64,000 bases of DNA from positions 6,448,001 to 6,512,000 of the forward strand of contig NZ_CP150170.1 of the NCBI RefSeq assembly GCF_037963865.1. Reading direction: 5' to 3'. The translations under genes were made by a program, and so were the position numbers. The notes under the pieces were generated by a model. That model did no database searches. It was not told the DNA's origin and was given only the letters and a program-made list of their open reading frames with translations. Source of the stretch: Paenibacillus sp. FSL R10-2734 (lineage in GTDB: Bacteria; Bacillota; Bacilli; Paenibacillales; Paenibacillaceae). The number at the start of each line of letters is the position of its first letter. Position 1 is the first letter of the stretch. Shown here piece by piece: positions 32,671-41,795 of the stretch.

Positions 32671-34470
32671 TTATTTCAGTAAGCTTGGGACTCCTGTAAA
32701 AGCAAGCTCCATTCTCTCTTGCTCACTCTCCACAGCTTCTTCCTCTTCCAGCTGAGAATAATACAAGCCATGATATCTTCCTTCGGCTGCAAGCAGCTCC
32801 TCGTGGGTACCACTCTCCACAATTTCACCGTTTTCCATCACTAGAATGACATCCGCATTCTGAATCGTAGATAGACGGTGAGCGATAACGAGTGTGGTTT
32901 TGTCTCCCATTAATTTACGAATCGCTTGCTGCACCAGCTTCTCCGATTCATTATCGAGCGCAGCAGTAGCTTCATCCAGCAGCAGTATTGGGGAGTTCCT
33001 AAGAATCGCTCTTGCAATCGATAGTCGCTGGCGTTGTCCACCGGACAGGCGTGAACCTTCCTCACCGATATCTGTATCAAGACCCTCCGGCAACTCCATT
33101 ACAAAATCATAAGCGTTCGCTTGTCGCAAAGCTTCCAGAATTTCTTGTTCATCCGCATCTGGATTTCCATTCCGGATATTATCACGGATACTTCCCGTAT
33201 ACAGCCCGGACTCTTGCGGCACATAAGCAAAGTGACTCCTAAGCTTAGCTAGGCTCATATCACTTATCTTCTCATTATTTATAAACACTTCACCCTCATC
33301 AGGTTCATATAACCCAAGCAATACCTTGAAAAGTGTGGATTTCCCTCCACCACTCGGCCCCACAACCGCCATTTGAGCCCCTTTATGAAGCTCTAAGCTG
33401 ATCTTGTTCAGACTATGTTTCTCCGCTCCCGGATAAGAGAAGGATACCGCGGACATAACCATACGCTCAAATTCAGGCTGCTTTGTATCTACTTCGGGTA
33501 GGGCCTCCACTTCCACAGGACTATCCAGCACTTCAAAGATTCGACCCGCCGCCCCAAGTGATTGCTGCATCGAATTGATCAGTCCTGGCAAGGCCGAGAA
33601 CGGCATCACTAGATAATTCATGAGCTGTATAAAAGCAATCATCGCACCGACCTCAAGGGATCCTTTTGCCACAAAATAACCAGCAACGACCAGCGCCAGC
33701 AGAAACGTGAAGTTTCCCAGAAACGACGAGAACGAGCCTGTAGCTCCTTCAATTCTTCCCCGTTTTAACTCTTCAGTAGTAATATTCTCACTATGTTCCT
33801 GATACTGCTTCATTAGTCTGCGTTCGATGGAAAAAGTTTTAAACACCATACTACTGCCTAAGATATCATGCAAAAAGGAAGTAATCTTGCTCATATTATT
33901 CTGAATCCTCACACTGTTCTCACGCATCGCTGAACCGAAGATTTTTCCCGTAAGGAACATCAATGGCCCCATTGCAAAACAGATCAATGCTAGCAGCCAG
34001 TTAATATAGAGCAAATAACCAAAAGCCGCGAGGGCAAGCAAAGGGTTACGAATCAGATCAATCATTACCTCGCCGGTAGCATTACCAACCGATTGATTAT
34101 CGTTAGTAAAACGGGACAACAAATCCCCAGAGTGATTACGGTCAAAATAAGACTGAGGAAGCGCTAAAGCATGTCGCATCATGTCCAGTCGCAGCTCATT
34201 TCTGATCTTGGCCGAGATTCTATTTTTGAGATATCGATCGATGTAACCGTTAATTGCAGTCACTAATAAGTAGATTAAAGCGAATATAATCAGCCCTTTA
34301 AAAGCTTCCACATCGAGCCTAACCGCCGCATCCGTAATCACTGAAAGCAGCCAGGCAATCGTTAAATCCAGAACAATCCCAAATAAAGTCGTAAATAATA
34401 AAACCGTATATAAGAGCTTGTGCCTTAACATGTATGTACTTAATCTTGCGAAAACACCTTTCTGCTTCAA
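32671..34470 (-). CDS. ABC transporter, fused permease and ATPase (multidrug/lipid exporter type)
   Basis: A 599-residue half-transporter working as a dimer. Six N-terminal helices (residues about 20-310, with SYFDRNHSGDLLSRFTNDNQ as the coupling region) are followed by the ATPase: Walker A GPSGGGKST near residue 380, Q-loop FAYVPQESGLYTG, signature RLSGGQRQRLSIARAI, Walker B LLLDEATAALD and switch IAHRLST. It resembles BmrA/YvcC; the substrate is unknown. The start codon is TTG at 34470, with GGGGAGAGGG 8 bases upstream. It follows the GNAT gene at a 19-base distance, so the two are probably in one operon. Confidence 0.9.
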   Translation of the reverse strand: MKQKGVFARLSTYMLRHKLLYTVLLFTTLFGIVLDLTIAWLLSVITDAAVRLDVEAFKGLIIFALIYLLVTAINGYIDRYLKNRISAKIRNELRLDMMRHALALPQSYFDRNHSGDLLSRFTNDNQSVGNATGEVMIDLIRNPLLALAAFGYLLYINWLLALICFAMGPLMFLTGKIFGSAMRENSVRIQNNMSKITSFLHDILGSSMVFKTFSIERRLMKQYQEHSENITTEELKRGRIEGATGSFSSFLGNFTFLLALVVAGYFVAKGSLEVGAMIAFIQLMNYLVMPFSALPGLINSMQQSLGAAGRIFEVLDSPVEVEALPEVDTKQPEFERMVMSAVSFSYPGAEKHSLNKISLELHKGAQMAVVGPSGGGKSTLFKVLLGLYEPDEGEVFINNEKISDMSLAKLRSHFAYVPQESGLYTGSIRDNIRNGNPDADEQEILEALRQANAYDFVMELPEGLDTDIGEEGSRLSGGQRQRLSIARAILRNSPILLLDEATAALDNESEKLVQQAIRKLMGDKTTLVIAHRLSTIQNADVILVMENGEIVESGTHEELLAAEGRYHGLYYSQLEEEEAVESEQERMELAFTGVPSLLK

Positions 34471-34489
34471 AAAATCAGCCCTCTCCCCT

Positions 34490-35071
34490 TTAAAATTCTA
34501 CACCTCTAACCTTGGCAAACAGCTTGCTGTCATGCATTTCCCCATCTAGCCCAAGGCGCTCTCTCCGTAAGATGCCCTCCAGTATATACCCTGCGCGTTC
34601 AGCAACTGCAGCACTTTTGATATTTCGTGCACTACAGCGAATCTCGATGCGATTAGCTTCTAATTCCCTTATAGCAAAATCAGTGATTCCATTTACCGCT
34701 TCGGTCATATAACCTTTACCCGCGCAGGAGCTTCGGATCCAATAACCAATTTCAAAATTTCTTAGATCCCAGTTTATACGATGCAGGCCACTGCAACCGA
34801 TAAAGCTCCCCGTGCCCTTATTAAAAATGCGCATATGCAGCTGATTACGTTTTAAAAAATCCAGTCTGGCCTCACGTGTGAATTTCTCGGATTCATCCAA
34901 AGTCGGATTCGTTTGAGCAAAAGGCATCCAAGGTTTCAATTCCTCTAAACTTTCACAGATAGCCTCGTTCATGCTAACCCCATCCCCCCACAATGGGGCT
35001 CGGATGAGCAAACGCTCGGTCTCAAAGCTCTCAGGAAATTCAATCAGGATCGGATCCATAGAATTAGCCAT
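34490..35071 (-). CDS. GNAT acetyltransferase, RimJ/RimL type
   Basis: A 193-residue N-acetyltransferase. FETERLLIRAPLWGDG near residue 16 is the RimJ/L opening, GCSGLHRINWDLRNFEIGYW near residue 93 leads into the acetyl-CoA binding strand, and RSSCAGKGYMTEAVNGITDF holds the pyrophosphate loop. The AERAGYILEGILRRER block completes the family pattern. It may acetylate the N-terminus of a ribosomal protein or a small molecule. AAGGGGAG precedes the ATG. First gene of the unit with the ABC exporter. Confidence 0.87.
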   Translation of the reverse strand: MANSMDPILIEFPESFETERLLIRAPLWGDGVSMNEAICESLEELKPWMPFAQTNPTLDESEKFTREARLDFLKRNQLHMRIFNKGTGSFIGCSGLHRINWDLRNFEIGYWIRSSCAGKGYMTEAVNGITDFAIRELEANRIEIRCSARNIKSAAVAERAGYILEGILRRERLGLDGEMHDSKLFAKVRGVEF

Positions 35072-35189
35072 TTGTTACTCCCCTTCCTTACGTTGATAAT
35101 TATTCTATATATGTAAATATAAGTAGGTAGCACTTTCTGATTATAAAGTATAAACATACATCTGAATACTGAATGCAATAGATATCACA

Positions 35190-35236
35190 AAAGGGACACC
35201 CCCAGGCCGAAATCTGCCCGAATGATGTCCCTCTTT
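35190..35236 (-). terminator. Terminator after the PhnP-like gene
   Basis: AAAGGGACA pairs with TGTCCCTCTTT, with an inner GGC/GCC pair; on the minus strand the stem ends in a short T-run. It lies 10 bases past the stop at 35247. Confidence 0.6.
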
Positions 35237-35246
35237 GCAACTAATT

Positions 35247-36032
35247 TCATCTGACCTCCAATGGTCCAAGTGGAATTCTCATACCTGTCTGTGCCAATGT
35301 AACATTCTCTGGCAAAATATATGATCTTCTCATATCCACATCATGCGACATATGGGTATATACTGCCTTTTTAGGCTTCACGATTTGCAGTAGCTCCGCC
35401 GCCTCCGTCATATCGTATACAGAACGAGTGGATAGCTCCGCCGCTTCGTAATAGAAGCTTGTACCAAGGACCAACAAGTCAGCTTCATGCATCAAACGAG
35501 TCTCCTCGGCCCCAAGAGATATGGAATCTGGACAATACACCCATGTGTAGCCCTCCTTCTCCAACCGAAAAGCGTATGAGTATCCATTCTTACCATGGTT
35601 TACTTTCCAGGTATCTATCTTCCAACCGTCCAGCTCCATGCCTTCATCACAGGGAATCATCTCGATGTGATTACGCAGCCAAGGGTATTGCCGGTCAATA
35701 ATCGGAATCACTTCCGCTGGAGTGTAAAGTTCACCCTTAATGCCCGTCCATCGACAAGCATCCGCCCATTCCGGCAGCCCACCAATATGATCAAAATGAG
35801 CGTGCGTCACCAGCAGTCTGCGCATATTCCGTACTCCCTGCGCCTCCATCTGACGTCGCCAGTCCGGGCCACAATCAATAACTAGAAAGTCACTGCCATT
35901 ATCTATAAGTACAGAGGAACGCAGCCTTATATTGCTCCCTTGTTCCCTTGCTTCTGTGCAAATCTCGCAGCTGCAATATACCCGTGGAACACCCATGGCA
36001 TCCCCAGTACCCAAAAATACCAACGTATCCAT
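35247..36032 (-). CDS. MBL-fold metallohydrolase, PhnP-like phosphodiesterase
   Basis: A 261-residue zinc/manganese hydrolase of the PhnP/RNase Z-like group. The N-terminal FLGTGDAMGVPRVYCSCEIC holds the glycine-rich loop and the extra Cys cluster that PhnP uses for a structural zinc. The metal motif is VTHAHFDHIGGLPEW near residue 75, with further ligands in VNHGK, CPDS and the final THMSHD. PhnP hydrolyses cyclic ribose phosphates; with no phosphonate genes nearby the true substrate is open. GGAGAG precedes the ATG. Confidence 0.85.
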   Translation of the reverse strand: MDTLVFLGTGDAMGVPRVYCSCEICTEAREQGSNIRLRSSVLIDNGSDFLVIDCGPDWRRQMEAQGVRNMRRLLVTHAHFDHIGGLPEWADACRWTGIKGELYTPAEVIPIIDRQYPWLRNHIEMIPCDEGMELDGWKIDTWKVNHGKNGYSYAFRLEKEGYTWVYCPDSISLGAEETRLMHEADLLVLGTSFYYEAAELSTRSVYDMTEAAELLQIVKPKKAVYTHMSHDVDMRRSYILPENVTLAQTGMRIPLGPLEVR

Positions 36033-36111
36033 ACACTATCTCTCCTTCAGTTCCATCAAGGAAGTCTTTAATTATCATATGTCTATCTTAAAGATGCTCA
36101 CTAAAAAAAGC

Positions 36112-36141
36112 CATCCCTGAAGCAGAAGACCTGCTGGGATG
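36112..36141 (-). terminator. Terminator after sbp
   Basis: CATCCCTGAAGCAG and CTGCTGGGATG pair around AAGAC, with a small bulge; on the minus strand the stem is followed by GCTTTTTTT. Confidence 0.85.
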
Positions 36142-36163
36142 ACTCTCTTCATACACCTCTACC

Positions 36164-37231
36164 TTATATTCCTGCAAGTACCTGATACCAAATTCCCCGC
36201 TTGGAATAAAGTGTGCTTCGCACCTCATCCCAGCCACCTAAATAATTGATATCAAAGAGGCCCGCTGGATCGGGGTAACGGCTTTTGTTCTCGGCATAGA
36301 CCTGTTTATCTACGGGACGAAAGCCATATTTTGCAAAGATTTTTTGTGCCTGTGGGGTTATTAAAAAATCAATCAATGCTTCAGCTGCCGCGCGAGTCCC
36401 ATGCTCATCCGCATACTTCTCTACAACAGCTGCTGGGTTCTCAATCAGAATTGTATTTTTAGGAATAATGACTTCGTATTTAACCCCTTGAGCAATCCGG
36501 GCCAGCAGTTCATTCTCATAGGTGACAATGACATCCCCCACTCCATACTCGAAGGCTGCCATGGATGCGCGACCGCTCTTATCCAGAGACTCCACATTGG
36601 CATGTACACTTTCTAAAAAATCTTTGGCTGCTGCTGGATTCTTAACGCCCTCTTGCTCCTCTGACAGCTTCAGACCCGCCCCATAGATCGCGTTGATATC
36701 CCACTGCGCGCCACCGGATGTTTTGGGATTTGGGTATAACACTTTAATTCCTGGCTTGGCTAAGTCCTCAAAATCATGAATTCCTTTAGGATTTCCCTCA
36801 CGGGTACCAAGAGCTACGACTGAACGTGTTACCATGCCTTGTTCACCCTGCTCTTTCCACGTTGGCGCTACGAGTCCAGCCTTGACCAGCTTCTCGACAT
36901 CACCCTCCAGGGCTAGCAGCGTAACATCCGCTTCGAACCCACCCACAATCGCACGTGCCTGTGTTCCTGAAGCCTCATAAGACTGCTGAAAACTAATATT
37001 CTGCCCAGTATCCGCTTTCCACTGCGCTGCAAATAACGGCAAAATATCTTCCATTGCATCCTTAGCCACACTATATGCGCCAATGACCAGCGTGACATCC
37101 CCCTGCTTCGAAGGTTCTGCCATCGCCGTAATAGCCTTCTCATTCCCGCAACCGACTGCTGCCAGTGTGAGTACGGCAAGTATTAGGGCAGCTAAACATC
37201 CGTGCAGTTGTCTGCTCCTTTTGAATTTCAT
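36164..37231 (-). CDS. sbp: Sulfate/thiosulfate ABC transporter substrate-binding lipoprotein
   Basis: Periplasmic-type binding protein anchored as a lipoprotein, 355 residues. The signal peptide ends in the lipobox LAAVGC with Cys28. The mature part has the Sbp/CysP blocks VIGAYSVAKDAMEDILPLFA, QSYEASGTQARAIVGGFEAD, PNPKTSGGAQWDINAIYG and GVGDVIVTYENELL. ATG at 37231 (MKFKRS) has AAGGATG about 10 bases upstream; an ATG four codons earlier is too close to it. Unusually, it lies after cysA with a 544-base gap full of repeats, so it may be transcribed separately or processed from a long transcript. Confidence 0.9.
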   Translation of the reverse strand: MKFKRSRQLHGCLAALILAVLTLAAVGCGNEKAITAMAEPSKQGDVTLVIGAYSVAKDAMEDILPLFAAQWKADTGQNISFQQSYEASGTQARAIVGGFEADVTLLALEGDVEKLVKAGLVAPTWKEQGEQGMVTRSVVALGTREGNPKGIHDFEDLAKPGIKVLYPNPKTSGGAQWDINAIYGAGLKLSEEQEGVKNPAAAKDFLESVHANVESLDKSGRASMAAFEYGVGDVIVTYENELLARIAQGVKYEVIIPKNTILIENPAAVVEKYADEHGTRAAAEALIDFLITPQAQKIFAKYGFRPVDKQVYAENKSRYPDPAGLFDINYLGGWDEVRSTLYSKRGIWYQVLAGI

Positions 37232-37340
37232 TGCGGCCCACATCCTTCGAGGTAATGATTTTAAATGTCTCCTTGAACGTATCTCTATGGCTGAATCTGA
37301 AATTCAAGTAACCAACGTTCGGTATTTGCCGTAATTACGC

Positions 37341-37453
37341 GGAATGTTTGGACTTTCGGCCGCTGTTGTTCCCAGATTTATTAATTTTATATCCTCAGCG
37401 GATTAAATCCGGGAACAAAGGCGGTCGCTACGCTCCTACAGTTCCAAACTTCC
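37341..37453. repeat. Dispersed hairpin repeat element, copy 2
   Basis: Ends in TTTGGA/TCCAAA inverted repeats. The stem pairs TTGTTCCC-A-GATTTA (37366-37380) with TAAATC-C-GGGAACAA (37404-37418). Compared with copy 1 (23999-24112) both strands of the stem change together at two base pairs, and the terminal repeat changes at a third. The 3' flank GGCGGTCGCTA and GCTCCTACAGTTCCAA is nearly identical in both. Confidence 0.85.
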
Positions 37454-37521
37454 ACTCCATTACTTCATACCTTCACTTCAGTTCCTCTAATCCTAGCTCA
37501 TCACATTCGCTACTCTGTGCG

Positions 37522-37711
37522 GATTAGGGAAATCCTCCCTGAAATCAGTCAATTATCGGTTCATTTAGTCACTTTTAGGGAAATCCTCCCTAAAAAATAC
37601 GAGAAAACACTCTTTATGAAGGAATCACCACGATAATTAGGGAGGTTTTCCCTAATTATCGCAGAGATCACGATAAATCCTACATTTTAGGGAGGTTTTC
37701 CCTAAAATGTA
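37522..37711. repeat. Four related inverted repeats between cysA and sbp
   Basis: Four hairpins share the core GGGA-loop-TCCC: 37522-37546 (imperfect), 37573-37595 (9-bp stem), 37631-37661 and 37681-37711 (perfect 13-bp stems). The first two have the loop AATCC, the last two GGTTT, nearly the reverse complement, so the pairs face opposite ways. The outer stem bases differ between copies yet always pair (CGATAATTA, TACATTTTA, TTTTA). No coding sequence was found in this gap. Confidence 0.9.
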
Positions 37712-37775
37712 ATCATCAGCTGTTCAATCTCCGGGTGGCCATCTTTCAGGAGTGGTAAGAGGCTTTTTCCATTTA

Positions 37776-38840
37776 TTAAATAAATATCGGCATCGGATCT
37801 TCTTTCAGGTTGTTCTCCTGAATCCAGCTTCGCTCATCATTAAACAAGTAGGCGCGGTGCACAAGCACTGAGATATCCTGTCCCGGCTGCAAGGTTTCTT
37901 TCTCCAAGGAACGGTAAGTGACCAGCTTATGACCATTGACTTCAACCTCAACGAGCCATTCGCTTCCACGGAAATGTAGATGTTTTACGACACCTTTTTC
38001 CGTAGCAGAAGCCATCTTGAACTCATGCAGGTTACCAACTTCAATATATTCCGGACGAATCAGCGCTTTGGTAGGCTTACCGTCCCCCGCACCTTTAAAG
38101 CCTTTAACCTCAGAAGCATTGTCAATCAGTGTCGACTCCCCAATAAAGGTTGCCACGAACGGTGTCTTTGGCTCCTTGTAAATATCCCACGGGGTGCCCT
38201 TTTGTTCTAACCGACCTTGGTTGATAATCATAATCTCGTCCGCGACTTCAATCGCTTCGTCTTGGTCATGGGTTACGAAGATCGAAGTGATACCCACACG
38301 CTCAATCAATTCACGTAGCCAAGCGCGCAGCTCCTGACGAATCTTCGCATCAATAGCTGCGAACGGTTCATCTAAGAGCAGTAGCTGTGGTTCAGGCGCG
38401 AGCGCACGAGCAAAGGCTACACGCTGACGTTGTCCACCTGATAGCTGATGCGGATAACGCTTCTCAAAGCCTTTTAACCCCGTAAGCTCCACCAGTTCCA
38501 TAACACGGTCACGAATGGCAGTTTTGCTAGCCTTTTTAACCTTTAATCCAAAAGCAATATTATCAAAAACAGTCATGTGCTTAAATAATGCATAGTTCTG
38601 GAAGACGAAGCCGATTCCGCGCTCCTGTGGTGGAAGATGATTAACCGTTTGTCCATGAAAAATAATCTCACCCTTATCCGGTGACTCCAGCCCCGCGAGC
38701 ATGCGAAGAATTGAAGTTTTACCGCCTCCGCTCGGGCCGAGCAGTCCTATCAGATGACCTTTTGTAATGGCGAAATTGACGTCCTTGACCGCATGAAAAT
38801 CTCCAAAATGCTTATTTAATCCTCGCACTTCCACATGCAT
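37776..38840 (-). CDS. cysA: Sulfate/thiosulfate ABC transporter ATPase
   Basis: Drives the CysTW permease, 354 residues. Walker A is GPSGGGKTS near residue 34, Q-loop FQNYALFKHMTVFDNIAFGL, signature LSGGQRQRVAFARAL, Walker B LLLLDEPFAAID with KIRQELRAWLRELIE after it (a CysA signature), and the switch VTHDQDEA. The C-terminal TOBE-like domain (from about residue 240, with GSEWLVEVEVNGHKLVTYRS) is present. It begins 1 base after the cysW stop. Last gene of cysT-cysW-cysA. Confidence 0.93.
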   Translation of the reverse strand: MHVEVRGLNKHFGDFHAVKDVNFAITKGHLIGLLGPSGGGKTSILRMLAGLESPDKGEIIFHGQTVNHLPPQERGIGFVFQNYALFKHMTVFDNIAFGLKVKKASKTAIRDRVMELVELTGLKGFEKRYPHQLSGGQRQRVAFARALAPEPQLLLLDEPFAAIDAKIRQELRAWLRELIERVGITSIFVTHDQDEAIEVADEIMIINQGRLEQKGTPWDIYKEPKTPFVATFIGESTLIDNASEVKGFKGAGDGKPTKALIRPEYIEVGNLHEFKMASATEKGVVKHLHFRGSEWLVEVEVNGHKLVTYRSLEKETLQPGQDISVLVHRAYLFNDERSWIQENNLKEDPMPIFI

Positions 38841-38841
38841 A

Positions 38842-39639
38842 TTACTGCACTTCCTTTCTTCTCTTGGTCCATTCCATCAATAGCAGCAGACCTGCAGAAA
38901 ATGCAGCCAGTACTAGCGCTATTCCTCCAGCAGCCGTTACATTAAAATTTTCAACATCCTGATAGACTAGCGTCGTCGCCGTCTGAGTTTTGTTCATAAT
39001 GTTTCCCGAGACCACGAGCACCGCGCCGAACTCTCCTAGTGAACGAGCCACCGTAAGGATGACCCCATACACGACCGCCCAACGAATCGAAGGCCAAGTC
39101 ACCTTCCAAAAAATAGTCCAGCCACGAGCGCCCAATGTAGAAGCAGCTTCCTCCTGCTGTGAACCAATTTCCTGTAGCACCGGCATTACCTCGCGCACCA
39201 TTAAAGGAAAGGTTACGAACAAGGTGGCAATGATCATTCCAGGAATCGCATAGACAATCTTCAGCCCAATCCCTTCAAAAATCTCACCCAAGGCACTATC
39301 AGGACCCAGGAGCAGAACGATCATCAATCCTCCGATTACAGGAGACACAGCATAAGGCAAATCAACAATACTGTTTAGCAATCCCTTAAGACGTCTACTA
39401 ATCCAGTTCGCCCGAACAAGATACAAAGCCATCATAATTCCGAATAATGTATTCAATAACGTAACTACTATCACAACAAGCCCAGTCATCATAAGCGCAT
39501 GCAGCGCTTCCGGCCTAGTCAGGGCATTCCAGAAGCCACCAAACCCTTCACTAAAAGCATTTATAGCCATTTTCCCTAGAGGCGCAGCTATCAGTAGAAA
39601 AAACACTAAGTAGGTGAGTCCAATCCATAATTTTCTCAT
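38842..39639 (-). CDS. cysW: Sulfate ABC transporter permease CysW
   Basis: Second permease subunit, 265 residues and six hydrophobic segments. The EAA loop that contacts CysA is EEAASTLGARGWTIFWKVTW near residue 160. DLPYAVSPVIGGLMIVLLLG and SLGEFGAVLVVSGNIMNKTQ are sulfate-permease signatures. It overlaps the cysT end by 4 bases and forms a heterodimer with CysT. Confidence 0.92.
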   Translation of the reverse strand: MRKLWIGLTYLVFFLLIAAPLGKMAINAFSEGFGGFWNALTRPEALHALMMTGLVVIVVTLLNTLFGIMMALYLVRANWISRRLKGLLNSIVDLPYAVSPVIGGLMIVLLLGPDSALGEIFEGIGLKIVYAIPGMIIATLFVTFPLMVREVMPVLQEIGSQQEEAASTLGARGWTIFWKVTWPSIRWAVVYGVILTVARSLGEFGAVLVVSGNIMNKTQTATTLVYQDVENFNVTAAGGIALVLAAFSAGLLLLMEWTKRRKEVQ

Positions 39640-40451
39640 GAGCGTCTCCCCCGCATCTGCAGCATATTAATTAGCCAAAGTATGAGAAAGGATAAGGTCA
39701 AGAGAATAACAGAAACCGCTGCGGCGGAGACTGGATTATCACTTTCAACTTCACCAAAAATAAAAACAGAAGATACGAGTGTACGACCTGGAATATTGCC
39801 CGCTACAAGAACTACAGCACCAAATTCAGCAAGTGCTCGTGAAAAAGCAAGCATTCCACCGCTGATCATACCAGGAGCCATGGATGGGAGAATGACATGC
39901 CAGAAGACCCTAGCCCCTTTGGCACCCATTGTATAAGCGGCTTCCTCTTCGGAAGGATCTAGTTCCTCCAGTAAGGGCTGAACCGCTCGAATCACGAAAG
40001 GAAAGGTTACGAAGACCATAGCAATTACGATAGCCGGCTGATGAAAAACAATTTCAAAACCAAGCGCTTCTGCAGCTTTGCCGATAAGACTACCAGGTCC
40101 GAGCAAGAGCAAAATCATCAAGCCACCAACTGCCGTCGGTAGCGCAAAGGGTAAATCCACAAGACTGTTGAGCAACGCTTTACCAATGAATTGATAACGT
40201 ATAAGAACCCAGGCGATCATTGTTCCTAATAAGACATTAATTAAAGTAGCGATGATCGCCAGCTTTAAGGTTAACAGCACCGACTTCCAGGCAATTGGGT
40301 CGCTTATGCTTTCCACAAAATTGCCGAAACCCAGCGTAAAAGAGTTGTAATAGACCCCGAGTATGGGCAGCACGATCAATACTACAAAATAGAGCAAAAT
40401 AGTAGTTCGGAAACCCCAAGTCCAACCTTTGTGTCTAAGCAGCGAATTCAA
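39636..40451 (-). CDS. cysT: Sulfate ABC transporter permease CysT
   Basis: First permease subunit, 271 residues with six hydrophobic segments. The EAA loop is EEAAYTMGAKGARVFWHVIL near residue 170; DLPFALPTAVGGLMILLLLG and ALAEFGAVVLVAGNIPGRTL mirror CysW. The start codon is TTG at 40451 with GGGAGGG about 10 bases upstream. First gene of the cysTWA unit. The upstream gap of about 200 bases has an imperfect palindrome but no recognised CymR or S-box element. Confidence 0.92.
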   Translation of the reverse strand: MNSLLRHKGWTWGFRTTILLYFVVLIVLPILGVYYNSFTLGFGNFVESISDPIAWKSVLLTLKLAIIATLINVLLGTMIAWVLIRYQFIGKALLNSLVDLPFALPTAVGGLMILLLLGPGSLIGKAAEALGFEIVFHQPAIVIAMVFVTFPFVIRAVQPLLEELDPSEEEAAYTMGAKGARVFWHVILPSMAPGMISGGMLAFSRALAEFGAVVLVAGNIPGRTLVSSVFIFGEVESDNPVSAAAVSVILLTLSFLILWLINMLQMRGRRS

Positions 40452-40480
40452 TGATTTTGCCCTCCCACCTCCGGATAACC

Positions 40481-40496
40481 GGTCGGTATACTAACC
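40481..40496. promoter_or_regulatory. Imperfect palindrome upstream of cysT
   Basis: GGTCGGTATACTAACC has the symmetric form GGT-NN-GTATAC-NN-ACC about 30 bases before the cysT start. It could be an operator for sulfur control; no known consensus was matched. Confidence 0.3.
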
Positions 40497-40657
40497 AACA
40501 TCTCCACTAATTATTCCTATTTATATACTTGGTTTTATATTATTACTACTTTACCAAATCCTTCTCGTTGTCGTCAATTACTTTCAAGTGAATTTGGGGT
40601 AAAATATATATAACAAAGTATAGGAAAAAGAGGCACATATCAGAAAGGGGAATGATT

Positions 40658-41059
40658 ATGCTGCATACACTGGAGATTACTACAACGAAACGGGATGAAT
40701 TCCGTGATATTACTCGTGAAGTCATTTCTTACGTAAAAAAAAGCGGAGTACAAAACGGTGTGATCGTAGTTTATTGCCCGCATACCACCGCAGGAATTGC
40801 AATTAATGAGAATGCAGATCCTGATGTGAGGCATGATGTTCTGATGCGTTTAGATGAAGTCTACCCTTGGGAGCATCCGAAGTATCGACATGCGGAAGGT
40901 AATACCGCCTCTCACCTTAAGTCCATTACGACAGGACCATCGCAGAGCATAATCATCCATGATGGCGAGCTATTACTAGGACGTTGGCAGGGTATTTATT
41001 TTTGCGAGTTCGATGGGCCTAGACGTAGACAATGTTTCTTAAAAATTATAGAGGGATAA
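40658..41059 (+). CDS. YjbQ-family (UPF0047) protein
   Basis: A 133-residue single-domain protein of the YjbQ/YugU family. IVVYCPHTTAGIAINENADP near residue 40, then HPKYRHAEGNTASHLKSITT and the final block GRWQGIYFCEFDGPRRR are the conserved parts; the His residues form a presumed metal/active site. Family members show weak thiamine phosphate synthase activity, and their true role is unclear. ATG at 40658 has AAAGGGG 7 bases upstream; an ATG two codons earlier is too close. Single gene, divergent from cysTWA. Confidence 0.88.
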   Translation: MLHTLEITTTKRDEFRDITREVISYVKKSGVQNGVIVVYCPHTTAGIAINENADPDVRHDVLMRLDEVYPWEHPKYRHAEGNTASHLKSITTGPSQSIIIHDGELLLGRWQGIYFCEFDGPRRRQCFLKIIEG

Positions 41060-41074
41060 ACAATATAAAAATTC

Positions 41075-41112
41075 AAATGGCCGCTTCCGATACTGCTTCG
41101 GAGCGGCCATTA
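41075..41112 (+). terminator. Hairpin after the YjbQ-like gene
   Basis: AATGGCCGCTTCCGA pairs with TTCGGAGCGGCCATT with near-perfect complementarity, about 15 bases past the stop. It is followed by AAATATAA rather than a T-run. Confidence 0.6.
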
Positions 41113-41209
41113 AATATAACTAAAACTAAATATTACTTTGACCAAGTAGAGAAGCAGTGTTATACCAATGCACAGCTTTAAAGTGAAAACTTATAAAAAA
41201 AACAGCTAG

Positions 41210-41791
41210 CTAAAGGCTGCGACATAAAACCTTAATATGAGCTGATGCTGCCTCTTTTACATCCTCAAATGATACTTTGTCTTGGATATAATAAGATATA
41301 AATCCATGAGCGGATAAGAACAAGGTTAGCGGCACGTTCTGCCAATCCTCAGACACATATCCCTCTTCCTTCATATGACGGCGCACAATACTTGAGAATA
41401 AATCGAAACATCGTCCCTGCTCTGCTCTACAATAAGCTAGCAGCTCTTCATCACGAATCATGAACATAATTTCATATTGATAGGGGTGATCTAATCCAAA
41501 CCTAATAAATTCCATAATCAGCTGCTCTACCCGAGTCATCCCCTCTTCAGGAGGACAATTCATTACTTGGCCTAGCAAAGTAGCTACATGATTAAAATCT
41601 TCAACAACAATGGCGTAGAACAACTCCGCCTTCTCTTTGAAATGATAATAGAGAGAGCCGTGGCTGTACCCCAAATGCTGACCGATGCTTCGCATTGAAA
41701 TCGCTCGGTACCCTTTGGTAATAAACAGATGCCTAGCGGCCTCTAATATTCGTTCCCTCGACAACTCCTGCTCCACTGCTCTCCTTGCCAT
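41210..41791 (-). CDS. TetR-family transcriptional regulator
   Basis: A 193-residue repressor-type protein. The HTH is ERILEAARHLFITKGYRAIS and MRSIGQHLGYSHGSLYYHFK (residues about 13-51), the standard TetR arrangement. The C-terminal ligand domain (FMIRDEELLAYCRAEQGR and SAHGFISYYIQDKVSFEDV) resembles the TetR_C_33/WHG-type helices, but the ligand is unknown. It starts 4 bases after the YigZ stop and is co-transcribed with it. No transporter or enzyme gene that could be its target adjoins it. Confidence 0.87.
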   Translation of the reverse strand: MARRAVEQELSRERILEAARHLFITKGYRAISMRSIGQHLGYSHGSLYYHFKEKAELFYAIVVEDFNHVATLLGQVMNCPPEEGMTRVEQLIMEFIRFGLDHPYQYEIMFMIRDEELLAYCRAEQGRCFDLFSSIVRRHMKEEGYVSEDWQNVPLTLFLSAHGFISYYIQDKVSFEDVKEAASAHIKVLCRSL

Positions 41792-41795
41792 ATAC

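Noticed and set aside
40452..40657. S-box or CymR site before cysT
   Set aside because: Only an imperfect palindrome was found; no match to the SAM riboswitch core or to a CymR consensus that I could recall with confidence.
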